The position numbers and the translations under genes were made by a program. From contig CM039508.1 of NCBI GenBank assembly GCA_022432975.1, positions 51,363,646 to 51,427,645 of the forward strand: a DNA stretch of 64,000 nt, read 5' to 3'. The stretch comes from Begonia masoniana. Taxonomy: Eukaryota > Streptophyta > Magnoliopsida > Cucurbitales > Begoniaceae. This document shows, piece by piece, positions 1 to 11,951 of this stretch. Every line of letters begins with the position of its first letter. Position 1 is the stretch's first letter. The notes under the pieces were generated by a model. It was not told the DNA's origin. It saw only the letters and a list, made by a program, of their open reading frames with translations, and did no database searches.

Positions 1-95
1 TCGGTTGTGGATACTATCCCACCAGGGTTGTTGGACTTAGTGGACTCGCGAGTCCAGACTTGAGCTTGACTTCACCTGCCATTTGAGACTGGGAT

Positions 96-853
96 TAGGG
101 GTGGGCACGGTCCGGACCGGTCCGGTTCTGGCTTGGAACCGGACCGGCCAGGACAGTTCATGATTTTTTTGCCCAGAGCCATAACCGGCCCTGGGAGGAA
201 CTGGTACCGAACCGGTTCCTCCCACCAAAATTACTATTTTTTTTTTCAATCCAATCCATCCAAAACTGGATTGTAAAACGGTGTGAGAAGATCAAAGCTG
301 ACCAGGCGCTTTTCGACTTGGATTGTAAAATGGTGTGAGAAGATCAATCCAACATTGGATTTTAAAAATTTTTGACCAGACAAGCAGAGGTGAGGCGAGG
401 CAAGCAGAGGCGAGCGTGAGGCAACCAGGCGAGTGCGAGCAGATGCAGCGAGAGCGTAGAAGGCGTGAGGAGAGGCAGCGAGAGCAGAGACGACGCAAGC
501 AGAAGCAGCGAGAGTGGAGGCGACCAGGCCAGCGCGAGCAGAGGCAGCGAGAGCGGAGGCAGCGCGAGCAGAGGCAGTGAGAGGTAGGGCTTCTGAGTCC
601 GGCTGCAGGAAGCAGTGTTGAGGAGTAGTTTTAGTTTTTTTTTTAAATTTTTTTAAGTTATCCGACCCAATGGTCGGTTCTCTCGTGGGAATTCCCGATC
701 TTGGTACGGGGAATCGAGGACCGGACCGCGGTTCCCGATTCCTCAATCCATGGAATCGGGACCGGTTTCATGGCAGACAGAACCGACCAAGAACCGGCTC
801 GGACCGTCGGTCCGGTCCGATTTTGCAGTTCTGGGCCGATTCTGCCCACCCTA
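96..853. mobile_element. Non-autonomous hAT transposon, 758 bp
   Basis: The left end reads TAGGGGTGGGCA and the right end TGCCCACCCTA, which are inverted repeats with one base missing on the right. An exact 8-bp duplication, ACTGGGAT, lies outside them at 88-95 and 854-861; 8-bp duplications are the hAT signature. Both subterminal regions are dense in ACCGG/CCGGT motifs, as in the other two hAT elements of this window. The interior (about 380-580) is purine-rich low-complexity sequence built on GCAGCGAGAG-like words. No transposase is encoded; the long open frames here are translations of the low-complexity part. The element would need transposase supplied in trans. Confidence 0.88.
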
Positions 854-861
854 ACTGGGAT

Positions 862-2240
862 AGGCTCATCAGGCCATTCTTTTAACACCTTTACTCTCCA
901 TCCAATTACCATATTACCTTCATGTTACATCATTTTTATTTTATTATTAAAACTATCAAATAACATCGTAGCAAAATTATGTAAAGAGATGGATTTGGTT
1001 GGTGGTGGGTATTTGTGAGTTGTCATGACTAGGCCTTTTGTGTTGGCCCTGTTGGGTGGTTGCCGAAAACGGAGAATAGGCCACATATGAGGTGCAATCA
1101 TGCTACCAAAGCACTGCAGGCCCCCTCAACCACCTCCTTCCCAACCCCTCATTTCTTTCTTTTTCTCCCTTTTTAGGTTTCCTTTTATATATGCTCGTAG
1201 CTTTAAACATTATCATTATGGAAAACAACAATTATGGAAAGTTTCAATATTTTACCAAATTTATTTGTTTTCATTTTACTTATAAATTTCTTTTTCTTTT
1301 CTTTTGCAACTTTCATAGCTTTAATATGCCCATGATGACGAGATTAAATCTTTTTAATTAAAAATCATAATTTTGGTATAATAATAAAGAATATTATCTG
1401 TTTTTGTATTTGATTTCTTCGACTTTGTTTGGTTTTATTTTGGTAGTAGATTTTTTCGATTTGAACTTAGTTTAAGTTGATTTAGACTCAATTTTGGGTT
1501 GGTTTGGCCGTTTGGGAGAGTCGAAGTGAACTTACAAGAGTATTATACGAAGGCTTATCTCAATTCAATACTTTTTATAAAAAAAACAAGAAAGAATTTC
1601 AGAGAAGGGGTTCTGCCTTATCCATTTGGTTCCTGCTCTGTTTTTCTGGTCAGAATGTGCATGTGGCCAAAACAAAAGAAAAATAAAAAAGACAAGAATT
1701 TGGAGCTACTCTAGTCGTCCATAAGCTACTTCATTTTTTTGAATAATTCCAATTAAACTTTTTATTATTTGCTGTTGATTAGAATAACTATAAAATCATT
1801 ATACAATATTTATAAAATAAACAAGAAATTCAAAAAATTATAATTTTTTTTTTTGCTATTTTTATGTTTATTAAGAAGAAATTAACAAATTTTATATAAA
1901 TAGTATATAAAATTAATTATTATTCATAACATATGACAGTTATTATTGAAAATAATAAGGTTATCCTGAAATTATAGTACACACTTCTCCCATATCTGAA
2001 ACAGCTGTCGATTTCTCATTCACCACCCTGTTGGGGGTCCACAGGAAGACAATGCTTCAAGGCTGGCAAATCATGTGCCACTTTTACGACAGATCTGACC
2101 TTTGTTCGGGATTTATATAAATTTGGTGATTAGTTTTTTAATTTCACTAAATTTTTTAAATCTTATTCTTCCTGATGATGCAGTCAGCAGTCAATTTAGA
2201 ATCCAAATGCGCGTGTGGTTTTTCTTCTAGCTCACTGGAT
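862..2240. other. Intergenic DNA, nothing recognised
   Basis: AT-rich sequence between the hAT element and the SKU5-like gene. I see no conserved coding segment, terminal repeats or RNA gene. A TATA-like TTTATATAAAT at 2112-2122 lies about 320 bp before the start codon of the next gene, which is far for a core promoter unless the leader is long. Confidence 0.5.
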
Positions 2241-2249
2241 ATTTTCTGG

Positions 2250-2444
2250 CACTTTCTCTCTCTCTATCTCTTCCATCTTTCCAACAATGGTGGTCTGTGG
2301 TGACTGGTAAATCTACAGAAGCTAAGATAAGTCGTCAAAACCCAAAGGCTCTTTGATACCCTTTCTCTCTCTCTCTCTTGAAACGAAAGAGTTCTTCTTT
2401 TTAGAAGCTCTAAGCTGTGTTACACATTGAAGGGTATCGAAAGA
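2250..2444 (+). promoter_or_regulatory. Pyrimidine-rich leader/promoter of the SKU5-like gene
   Basis: Two CT-rich runs (about 2258-2280 and 2360-2380) sit directly upstream of the start codon. CT-rich patches are common near plant transcription starts and in 5' leaders. The transcription start itself cannot be fixed from sequence. Confidence 0.4.
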
Positions 2445-5400
2445 ATGGCTTCCATCAGCTTCCTATCGGTTATTCTTATCCACATTTGCTTTTTTGTGAG
2501 TTTGTGTTTTGCTACGGATCCGTTTGTTAGCTATGATTTTGTGGTCTCTTACATCACTGCCTCTCCTTTGGGAGTACCTCAACAGGCATGTCTATTTCTC
2601 GGCACTTTTTTCCTCTGTTTTTCTCTTTTTTTGAGCTCATTTTCTTCATCTGGGTCAGCTTGGTTTGCTTAAAAAACTTGTGGGTTTTACTTATATTCTC
2701 CAAGTTTCTATTTTCTACTTCCAGATCTACTATGCATCTACCTGCATTCTTAGCAAAGTGTTGTTGAGCTACTGATTGTGTTGAAAACTCAATAGAGTCT
2801 TACTAATCGTTTCCATTTCTGCATTTTTTGTAGGTTATTGCCGTTAACGGCAAGTTTCCTGGTCCAAGTATTAATGTGACTACTAACTATAATGTAGCAA
2901 TCAATGTTAAGAACAAGTTGGACGAGAACCTCCTTCTCCATTGGTAGGATTTTGATTTTGCGAATTTTAATGATCTGATTTTCACTGCGATTAGTTAAAA
3001 GCTGAGTGTGAGTTTATAACTACTTAGGAAGCTGATTTCCAAGGAATGTGGATTGTAGTGAACTAATTTGTCTCACATTGCCTAGTGAAAGCTGTGTGTG
3101 GATTTATAACCAATTGGACTCCTTGCTCTTGCAAATTGCATTTCAAGGGTGAAATATACCTAATGATTTAAATGTAGTTTCCATTCATTTGATTTATGAT
3201 TTCGAATACAGGTCCGGAATTCAGCAAAGGCGGAGTTGTTGGCAAGATGGACTTCTTGGTACTAACTGTCCTATTCCTCCAAATTGGAATTGGACATACC
3301 AATTTCAGGTGAAGGATCAAATAGGGAGTTTCTTCTACTTTCCTTCACTGAATTTTCAGAGAGCTTCTGGCGGGTATGGTGGGTTTATTGTAAACAACAG
3401 GGCAATCATTCCCATTCCTTTTGCAACCCCGGATGGTGATATCACGATTATGATCGGCGATTGGTATACTCGGAATCACACGGTTGGTATTCGTCAGAGA
3501 TTATTCTTTCCTAGGTGCGATTGAATTTGTGTATATTTTGGTTTTCTTATGTTTTCTTCGAAATGTAGGCTTTGAGGAAGACTCTAGACGAAGGGAAAAG
3601 CCTTGGGATACCCAATGGTGTTCTTATTAATGGTAAAGGTCCTTATCGCTACAACGACACGCTTGTACCAAAAGGAATTGACCATGAAACGATTGAAGTC
3701 CACCCAGGTGACACATTTATAAAAGTTGATTGATAATTATTCTTTTATTGCCTAATGTTGGATGCTTATAATTCAATTCAAATAGTTCTCTTGTTGATTA
3801 GATGTGTTCTTACAAATTAAAAAAATTTACCATTGATTGGTTGGAATGATCGTGGTTAAACATGACTGTATGAGATATCGTAGCAATGAGCTGGAAAATT
3901 TGGATTTAGACACATAAAAATGACTATATTTTTCTGCTATGATCTTTTTGAACGTCAGGTTGAGTGTTTGTGCTGATATTGGACAGGGAAAACTTACCGA
4001 ATCCGAGTACACAACGTTGGAATAGCAACTAGTCTAAATTTCAGGATCCAGAATCATAATCTTCTTCTGGTAGAGACAGAAGGATCATACACCGTTCAAC
4101 AGGAATATACGAGCTTGGATATCCACGTAGGACAATCTTATTCGTTTTTGGTAACCACGGATCAGAATGCTAGTACTGATTACTACATTGTAGCTAGTGC
4201 TAGGTTTGTGAATGAATCACTTTGGAAAAGAGTTACTGGGGTTGGCATCTTGCGATATTCCAATTCCAAAGGAAAGGCAACCGGGCCTCTCCCTCCTGCA
4301 CCGAATGATGAGTTTGACAAAACTTTCTCCATGAACCAGGCTAGATCAATCAGGTTTGTGTAAATTTAGGCTCTAATGTTATAGCAAATAAGGCCTTTTT
4401 CTGGTACATCTCATTGATTGAAGTTAAAAATGGCTAATGTTGATACCAGGAGGGATTTTGGTGCGATAAAAAGTCGGGTTTTTCCCCAAATGAGAAACTC
4501 TTTGCTTGTTTTTGCAGATGGAATGTAACAGCTAGCGGTGCACGGCCTAATCCGCAGGGCTCTTTTCGGTACGGGTCGATTACTGTGACTGAAATTTACG
4601 TGTTGAAGAACATACCAGCAATGGCTATCGATGGGAAAAATCGCACAACTCTGAGCGGTATTTCGTTTGTTAATCCTGCTACACCTATCAGACTAGCCGA
4701 CCAATTCAAAGTAAAAGGAGTGTACAAGCTTGACTTTCCCACGAAACCCATCGAAGGAGGACCAAAAATGGAAACATCGGTTATTAATGGAACATACAAA
4801 GGATTCATGGAGGTTATCTTGCAGAATAATGATACTAAGGTTCACAGCTACCATATGAGTGGATATGCTTTTTTTGTTGTCGGGTAAATGCCTTTTCTCG
4901 TTTTTTTTTTATTTAAATGCTCAAAGAAGTCTTGATGAGTGTGTTTATATGCTTCTTCACTGCTTACGCCAATGCAGCATGGACTATGGGGAATGGTCGG
5001 AGAATAGCCGAGGTACGTATAATAAGTGGGACGGAATAGCTCGATCGACTATACAGGTATATCATTTTCCTTCGACTTTGTCACGTTTGTTAATTCAAAG
5101 AGTAATTTTAAGTTTACATTCTAATTATGTATTACCCTATGATTTGACCATCAATTGGTGCAATTAATGTCTCTTTTTTTTAACTATTTATAAAAATATT
5201 AGTTGTTACGTCAATCAATAAATGACAGTACAGCGTTGCATAAGAGTTCAAATTAGAGTGTAAAATTAAAAGGTAAATATTATATTATCCTAGTTCAAAT
5301 CCAAATCTTTAGTGCAATCCGAGAAACTATTGTATCGATGACTTCTCATTTAACCATTCTTCTACATCCATGTCAATTATTCTACTTCGTCATTCAAAGC

Positions 5401-5803
5401 TAATAATCACCCGGGAAATAGGTTTATTCGGGTGCATGGACTGCAATTTTGGTCTCTCTTGACAATGTCGGAATCTGGAACCTTAGAACAGAAAACCTCG
5501 ATTCATGGTACCTCGGACAAGAGACTTATGTCCGTGTCGTTAATCCGGAAGCGACAAATAAAACCGAGTTTCCTATACCCGACAATGCCCTCTTTTGCGG
5601 TGCTCTCAGCAAACTACAAAAGTAAGTGCATTTAACACTTGATAGATTACTAACTCTTCTTCATAATCGTTCTAACTTAAGTTTTTTTGTTTCTTTTCAG
5701 GCCTCAAGACATATCAATGGCATATTCGTTAAAGGGTAATAATTTGAAGCTGTTCTTCGCTTTGCTACTGGTAATCTCTGCCGGAATTCTTGTTCCTTGC
5801 TAA
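2445..5803 (+). CDS. SKU5: SKU5/SKS-type GPI-anchored multicopper-oxidase-like protein
   Basis: Nine exons: 2445-2585, 2834-2943, 3212-3482, 3569-3707, 3987-4353, 4518-4883, 4978-5056, 5422-5621 and 5701-5803. They join in frame to 592 codons with stop (591 aa), the usual SKU5 length. The start is the ATG opening MASISFLS, followed by a hydrophobic signal peptide of about 23 residues. Family landmarks in order: SPLGVPQQ, LLHW, GIQQRR, DGLLGTNCPIPP, SFFYFPSL, HVGQSYSFLV, ARPNPQGSF, YHMSGYAFFVVGMDYGEW, WYLGQETYVRVVNP and FCGALSKLQKP. The tail after about residue 570 is hydrophobic and ends LLLVISAGILVPC, as expected for a GPI signal. The copper-ligand histidine motifs of true laccases and ascorbate oxidases are mostly absent, which is normal for SKU5/SKS proteins; these act at the plasma membrane and cell wall in directional growth. 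Intron 1 has a GC donor. SKU5 itself and SKS1/SKS2 cannot be told apart with certainty here. Confidence 0.93.
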
Positions 5804-6968
5804 GCTTGTTGGTCGAGATTCTGCAAGGGTTGTGTTTTATAGGTTAGATTTGTAAGTTGAGTAGTGTTGATATGGATTTGCAGAGGGTCTTTCGTTTGTT
5901 TGCATGGCTTAACGATTTAGGTACTTGATTGAGATGGCTTCTTTCTTTAATTTATTAGATTATGATTCTTTTAATCATGTGCTGTATGTACTAGTTAAAA
6001 CTCAACAATTTTTAATACCATGTACTTTTCCATTTAATGATTCTTGACTGTATGTAATATTAGTTCAGGGTAGCATGTGACATGGTCATGCCATCCGAAA
6101 TATGCATTTTTTAATGATTCTTTTATGGTGCAATTATTTATTATGATATCTTGCATTGCTTCAAAGCTAAAGGCACTTCAGTTAGGCTTTCAAATCTTGC
6201 TCGTGCATTTAATCTTGATTTCTTTTCTACCTCAATTTAGTGCATGATGCGTGACCTAGGGTACCCTTCTCAACCTTGTTTGTTCGGAAGTTAGTTTTGT
6301 CTCTCTATCTAGACATACTTTAGTTAAATTCGGATGTTACCACTTATTACATTAGTATGTTTATGCAAAGTTGTCTAAATTCTCAAAAATTATGTGATGT
6401 TGAAAGATTCATCTTTGCAAACCATGGCAAAAGATTCATTAGTATGTTACCACCCACTTTGGAAATACCCTTGTATTGAGTATTTCAAAGTACTCATATA
6501 TTTATTAAGTCAGTGTAGCAAATGTTAAAGTTTATTCTTTGGACATAAATGAAAAAGTTCGCTCAAATTCCACTTGAAGTGCTGATTTACACAATCACGA
6601 TCGCTCGGAGAAGAGTGGTGGGCGCCTAGTACCGAGTGGTGGGCGCCTAGCACCGAGTGGTGTCTAAAAGAAGTTTTTCTACGGTATCCCAATACTGAAC
6701 GTTTATTTAAGAAGCATTGTTGCGGTCATCCGGTTAACCATAGTAAGGTTGTGATAATAATCAACTAAATTTAAAGTAATAATGTCATGAACCATTGAAA
6801 AAAAACTACGTCATAGAGCCTCTCATATATGCATCAGTGCAAAGAAATCATAACTAAGATTGTTAAAAGCTTGAATCAATCTAGAATTTAATATGTGCAG
6901 CCACTTGAATTAAACTTGCTTCCTTAAAAACTGTACCTCCTATAATTATTGTTCATCATTTATTTTTT
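5804..6968. other. Intergenic DNA between convergent genes
   Basis: 3' flank of the SKU5-like gene and of the NAC gene, which point towards each other. The only structure seen is a short tandem repeat at about 6613-6663, where a 21-bp unit containing GAGTGGTGGGCGCCTAG is repeated about 2.5 times. Confidence 0.5.
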
Positions 6969-9900
6969 TCACTTCCATAGATTAATTTGACGATTAGAGC
7001 CAGACATCCAGGCCGATTCGCCACTGTTTTTGAGCCATTTTGATTTGGGATCATGGATGTTGATGTACTCCGGCTCGTGAAATGCTTGAAGATTGTGCTG
7101 CTTCAAGAAATCCTGATCATTACTGAGCTGAGACGCAACATATTCGTCCATTAGTTTCCAGCCTGTCATTTGATCTGCCCTTTGTTCATAAAAGGAGTTC
7201 AAATTTTGTCTGTGGTTTTGATTATCCATCTTTTCTTCATGTGTGGTTGTTGAGGACTTTAAACTACATCCATTGTTTCTGCCAAAACAATGTGGAAGCT
7301 TTGGGCTGTCTTGCTGAGAAAGCTGAAGCAATGATTTAGGTGGTAAATTGTAAGGCAATTTGAGCTCTGGGTTGCATTGGTAACGGTTGTGAAATGAAGA
7401 TGTATAAGGATGAGAAATTTGGCTCGAAGAATCGAGTTTGCTCATGAACGAGGCTTGATTCGGACGGTTTCGACAAGTTGACTCGTAATCACCCATTTTT
7501 CGCATTGTTGGCGTCGGCTTCTTGAAAACCCTACAAACAACCCAGCCTTCCTCCTGATACACATTTGCAAACATAATTATCCAAAACAATTGACTTGTGG
7601 ACTCAAATCTTTGTCTTTCGATTATGATCAACTAGTTGGACAAAGAGTTAGCATAATCATAACTTGCTTGTGCATAATATTAAGCTAATGAAATAATTTA
7701 TGAGCATTTGAAAGACATTAATTATGTTTAAGAATGTACTAATCTGGGATTTCAGTGGATCCATATCCAAAGCAAAGGCAAACGAAAATTCTTGATATTA
7801 GGGCTATGTTATCGCTCCCACATGCACAATACATGCGTGTCATAACAATTTTTGAACGGAGAGACCTGTTACTAAAAGACATAAGTATGAGGTTTAATCA
7901 TTAATTAGTCAAAAATAAAGTATAGGGCTCTCCTTGTCGACCATCGAAGTTGGGGTCCATGTTGCTATTTACCCTTAAGTTTTTTGGAATGATTATATAG
8001 AGAACTGTAATCCTACTAGTTCTCCTAGTACAAATTTCGTTTGCATGATTTTGTTCCTAGGGTTATCTTTAACGAGAAAACTCTACTTATAAATAGGGGT
8101 GGACAAAACTGGACTAGAACTGCGGTTTTAATCGAACCGTGCAGTTCGGGCCAGTTCTACTCACCTACAGTGCAAGTTTCGATTCCGGTTCCGGACTTTC
8201 AAGAACCGTGTGCTCCGGTTCTGATTACGGTTCCACATTTTCAAGAACCTTGGACTGTGGGTTAAATATTCAACCCAAAAGCTAGTTAAAACTCGACCCA
8301 AACTCTCAAAAAGATCCCAAAAAATCAGCCTAGATTAAAAAATCGGGTCAAAACCCTACCCAAAGTACAAAAACCAAGCCCAAAAACAACAAAAAATATA
8401 AATAATTTTTTAAAAAAATTTAAAAAAATTTGGAACCAAACCGTGGAACAGGGTTTGGTATTGGTTCTATTATGTAATCCACGGTTCCAGTGGGTCCATG
8501 GAACCGTGGGCCATGGTTATGTTTTCAGAGTGACACTGGACCGCGTCCACCCCTACTTATAAATCATGCATTTTTTAGTCTCCAAATGACGCAAGATTGT
8601 GCATCTCCGCTGGCATGAGTTGAACTCTCATTCTTGAGTCGCTCGTGCATTCAACGTGCAGGCTATCACTACTAGAGACTTGAAATTTATTATGACTAGG
8701 TAATATAAACCTTTGTAATATTAGCTTTTGCAACGACCCACCGGGTTTCCCCGACGGGCCATGCAGAGTCCAGCCCAAGCCACAGGCACTCTGCCACGCG
8801 CAATCCGGCCAGCAAGCCCCAGGCACTGACACGTGTACTCACGATCTTCTCCCCCCCACCTAGTAAATGAGAGTTTTTGTCTTCTCAGATATTCGAACCC
8901 TGGCTCCCAGGTCTACATAACCAAGGGTCCATCATCTCTGGTACCACTTGAACTACTCCTTTTTTGTAACGACCCACCGGGTTTTCCCGACGGGCCGTGA
9001 AGAGTCTGGCCCAAGTCACAGACACTCTGCCACGCACAGTTCGGCCCGCAAGCCCAGGCACTGACACGTGTACTCACGATCTTCTCCCCCCACCTGGTAA
9101 AAGGAGTTTTTGCCTTCTCAGAGATTCGAATCTTGGCTCCCAGGTCTACATAACCAAGGGTCCATCATTTCTGGTACCACTTGACCAGGTGGGGGGAGAA
9201 GATCGTGAGTACACGTGTCAGTGCCTGGGGCTTGCGGGCTGGACTGCGCGTGGCAGAGTGCCTGTGGCTTGGGCCGGACTCTGCACGGCCCATCGGGGAA
9301 ACCCGGTGGGTCGTTACAGTAATTCACAAAATCATATATGTATCATACCGGAGAAATGTTCATTCCTTTAAAATTGGAGAAAACTAACAAAAAGATCTTA
9401 GAGAGAGAGAGGCGGAGAGACTAGGTATATTTACCTGAGTAGGATCATTTTCACTGGTTTCAAGTCTATACTCATGCATAATCCAGTCTGATTTAAATCC
9501 ATTAGGAGCTCTGCCTTTGTAGAAAACTAGGGTTTTCCTCATTCCAACCAAGCTATGCTTTGAGTAAATGGCTTTATCTCTCCCTGTAGCCTTCCAAAAT
9601 CCAGCCTTTGTAGCCCTATTAGTACGAGTTCCTCTTGGATACTTTTTGTCTTTATGGCTAAAGAAGTACCATTCATTCTCATCATTAACTCCTATTTTGC
9701 ACAATTCTATTACAAATAAACATGGATTATGGAATTAATATAGAATATTTAATTAACAATATCATAATTTTCAACAAATAGCAAACGTGGATGATGGGGA
9801 AACCAACGTTTTTCAAAATAGAGTTTGAACTTCTTTCCTTTTTTGTGTCTTGCTGCCATAAATTGTCTTGAAAAAGATTTTTTAACGGTTGAGCTTCTTT

Positions 9901-11201
9901 GTTCTAGGCAAAGGGATGGTATATTAACCTGCTGATGATGATTTTATGATACGTTTTGAGGCTTGACATATACTTGGACTTTCTATACTTAGACTTTGAC
10001 AATTTATTGTATTCAGTCACGCATATTATTGTTTTATAAAACTATTTTAAGACTTATCGCGTCGTGATTTATGACATGTCGATTTTTGGTATACTTATAT
10101 ATATTTTTCACGATAACGTTTACATTGAACATGCATCATTATTTTTCTCACGATAATCATTATGATCATGTACTGGGTTTGATGAACGTGACTGAAGGTT
10201 ATTTTTTTATACGTACATTCGACCATTACAGAATGTGTTTTTTTATTCGTAAATAGCGTAATGGGACATATTACATATCCTTAGGTGTGAATTCTTAAAG
10301 CTGATTAGGGTTTTGTTTGATTTGGTGATCAACAAGTACTGCTTCCCTTATATACCTTGTGCATAGTGTGTTTGGGGTCTGTGATTGACTTTTTTTTTTA
10401 CCGATGTTTATATACTCTAGTAGTGACCTATTTTAATATTTACCCTATTATACTGGAGGTTTCGTACTTGTTGTACTAGCGGTTCCTAGAACTTTTTCAG
10501 ACATGTTTTATTTTAGTTTTGATACGTGGATTTTCATGACACATGTTCTCTCAAATTTTATAAAAGTCTGAGTACAATATTTAGATTCTTATTGAGTTTC
10601 GTCAACTCATCTCATTTGACTCGTTCATAGTTAGGGACGTTTGTAGTAGCCGACTAAGGACCTAGTTTGCCGACTTTGTTTTAGTTTTCTACTCTTATAT
10701 TTTAGAGTTTATGTTGGTGATACATCTGTTAATATTTCTTATTCGCACAAAAGTTTTATTGGACATTTAAGATTATGCTATTTGTGGTTTTAGTTTTTGC
10801 AGTGGTTGTCGATGTATGCTTTTGGTTTTTGGTTTTTTTTTCTTATTTTAGGTTTCTAACTCTTCAGCTATAAGTTTTTAGCCTTTTGGGATCGAATCGC
10901 TCTCTATTGTGTCGCAAGCTCCTTTTGGGTCGTGATAGATGATTTTACGACAGCAAAATAAGACAATCAAAACTTCATAAAACCGGCTTAAACAAATCGA
11001 CAGAAGAAAAAAACATATAAAAGACAATAATTTGATCATACCAATAAGATCCCAGGGCTCGATTTTGTAAAGATCAACGTCTTTGATCACATCCAAATCA
11101 ATTTCTTTGGCAGCAACTCTTTTTGGGAGGTAGTAGTTGACGAGTTGTTCATCCGTTGGCAAGAATCGAAATCCTGGAGGTAAATGTGAAAATGCATTCA
11201 T
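6969..11201 (-). CDS. NAC-domain transcription factor, VND type
   Basis: Three exons on the minus strand: 11201-11042, 9706-9435 and 7553-6969, joining in frame to 339 codons with stop (338 aa). The ATG at 11201 is chosen because it gives the VND-like N-terminus [13 protein letters not shown]. The NAC subdomains follow in order: PPGFRF, then [19 protein letters not shown] (residues about 35-53), [57 protein letters not shown] and [12 protein letters not shown]. The C-terminal part has the [10 protein letters not shown] and [13 protein letters not shown] blocks and ends INLWK, the arrangement of VND1-VND6-type proteins that switch on vessel-type secondary wall formation. Departures from the usual family sequence: FRFHPTDEEL is [16 protein letters not shown] is YYLPKR, DLQEL is DLIEL, and APNGQK is APNGFK. 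Both introns (1335 and 1881 bp) carry repeats. It may be a diverging paralogue, although the frame is open throughout. Confidence 0.88.
8094..8555. mobile_element. Short non-autonomous hAT element inside NAC intron 2
   Basis: The ends are TAGGGGTGGACA and CGTCCACCCCTA, with an exact 8-bp target duplication CTTATAAA at 8086-8093 and 8556-8563. At 462 bp with no coding capacity it is MITE-sized. The subterminal regions are rich in GAACCG/CGGTTC words like the other hAT elements here. It sits within intron 2 of the NAC gene (7554-9434). Confidence 0.88.
8729..9318. repeat. Compound repeat: two direct copies plus one inverted arm
   Basis: A segment of about 220 bp starting TGYAACGACCCACCGGG occurs at about 8729-8955 and again at about 8965-9184. 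Its first 134 bp then recur inverted at 9185-9318, ending GGTCGTTACA. Copy 2 and the inverted arm would form a long hairpin (arms 8965-9099 and 9185-9318). Each direct copy contains a pol III B-box-like GATTCGAAYC and ends GGTACCACTTGA. I could not find a target-site duplication, so the family (foldback element, SINE-like or LTR fragment) is undecided. It lies in NAC intron 2. Confidence 0.65.
9940..10700 (+). repeat. Degenerate family F LTR-like repeat in NAC intron 1
   Basis: Resembles 35760-36060 by eye: a shared stretch of about 55 bp around ACATTCGACCATTACAGAATG, then matching blocks at similar spacing including a TTATATAC box and a CCTATTATACTGGAGG-like box. No ends could be fixed. It lies in the first NAC intron (9707-11041). 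Confidence 0.5.
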
Positions 11202-11951
11202 GTTCTTCAAGGGAAGAACACCCAAAACAAATCTGCAGATTATTCAAAAATCAGTTGCCAGTTTGATCAATTTAAACACACATTGACTAACAAACTACAT
11301 CTTCAACTTTGCGATGGACGAAGATGATGATGCCATTGAAGATACGCTCAAATTTAAAATTTTTTAAAATAAAAAATAAATTATCAAATAAATTACGAAA
11401 AGGAAGAATATTCGTTACATATTTATCAATTATATGAAAATGATTCAGAGACGATAACTTGTTATCTTTTTTTTAGAAAAAAAAAAGATATTAATTTTCA
11501 AATTAAAACCCTCATTTCAAATTCACAAATAAAATCATTACTTCTGTAATAATAAACACAATTATAATTCATCGAAAGCTACTGTGCATGCAGTTGCACG
11601 ATCCATAAATCTCAAAAATTATATATTGGAAGGAAGGATTCTTTATCTATTTTCCAAGATTTGCAGTCATATGTATTCGAAAAATTCAGTCCCGGATCTC
11701 TTGGTCGTCACAGGTAAATGACTAAAAAATTGATTATATTATCGGTTATCTCTGACTTTTAAAGTGAAGGGTTATATTGCAATGTATTCTAATTTTAATT
11801 AAATGACTGAAAAGGCAAAATATTGACATATACATATTACATTGTGAATTTCAAATAGATCCAAACTCTTTATAAGCTATCAGATTGACCAAATGTTTAC
11901 TTAAATAGGCTCACTTTTCTTTCAAAAAAGCCTTCAATTCATCTTCGCCTA
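11202..11951. other. Upstream region of the NAC gene
   Basis: AT-rich DNA upstream of the NAC start codon. It presumably holds the promoter, but no clear TATA box or known element could be assigned. Nothing else recognised. Confidence 0.4.

Noticed and set aside
246..746. 166-codon minus-strand frame rich in Ala/Ser
   Set aside because: It is the translation of purine-rich low-complexity DNA inside a non-autonomous hAT element; there is no domain or homologue I recognise.
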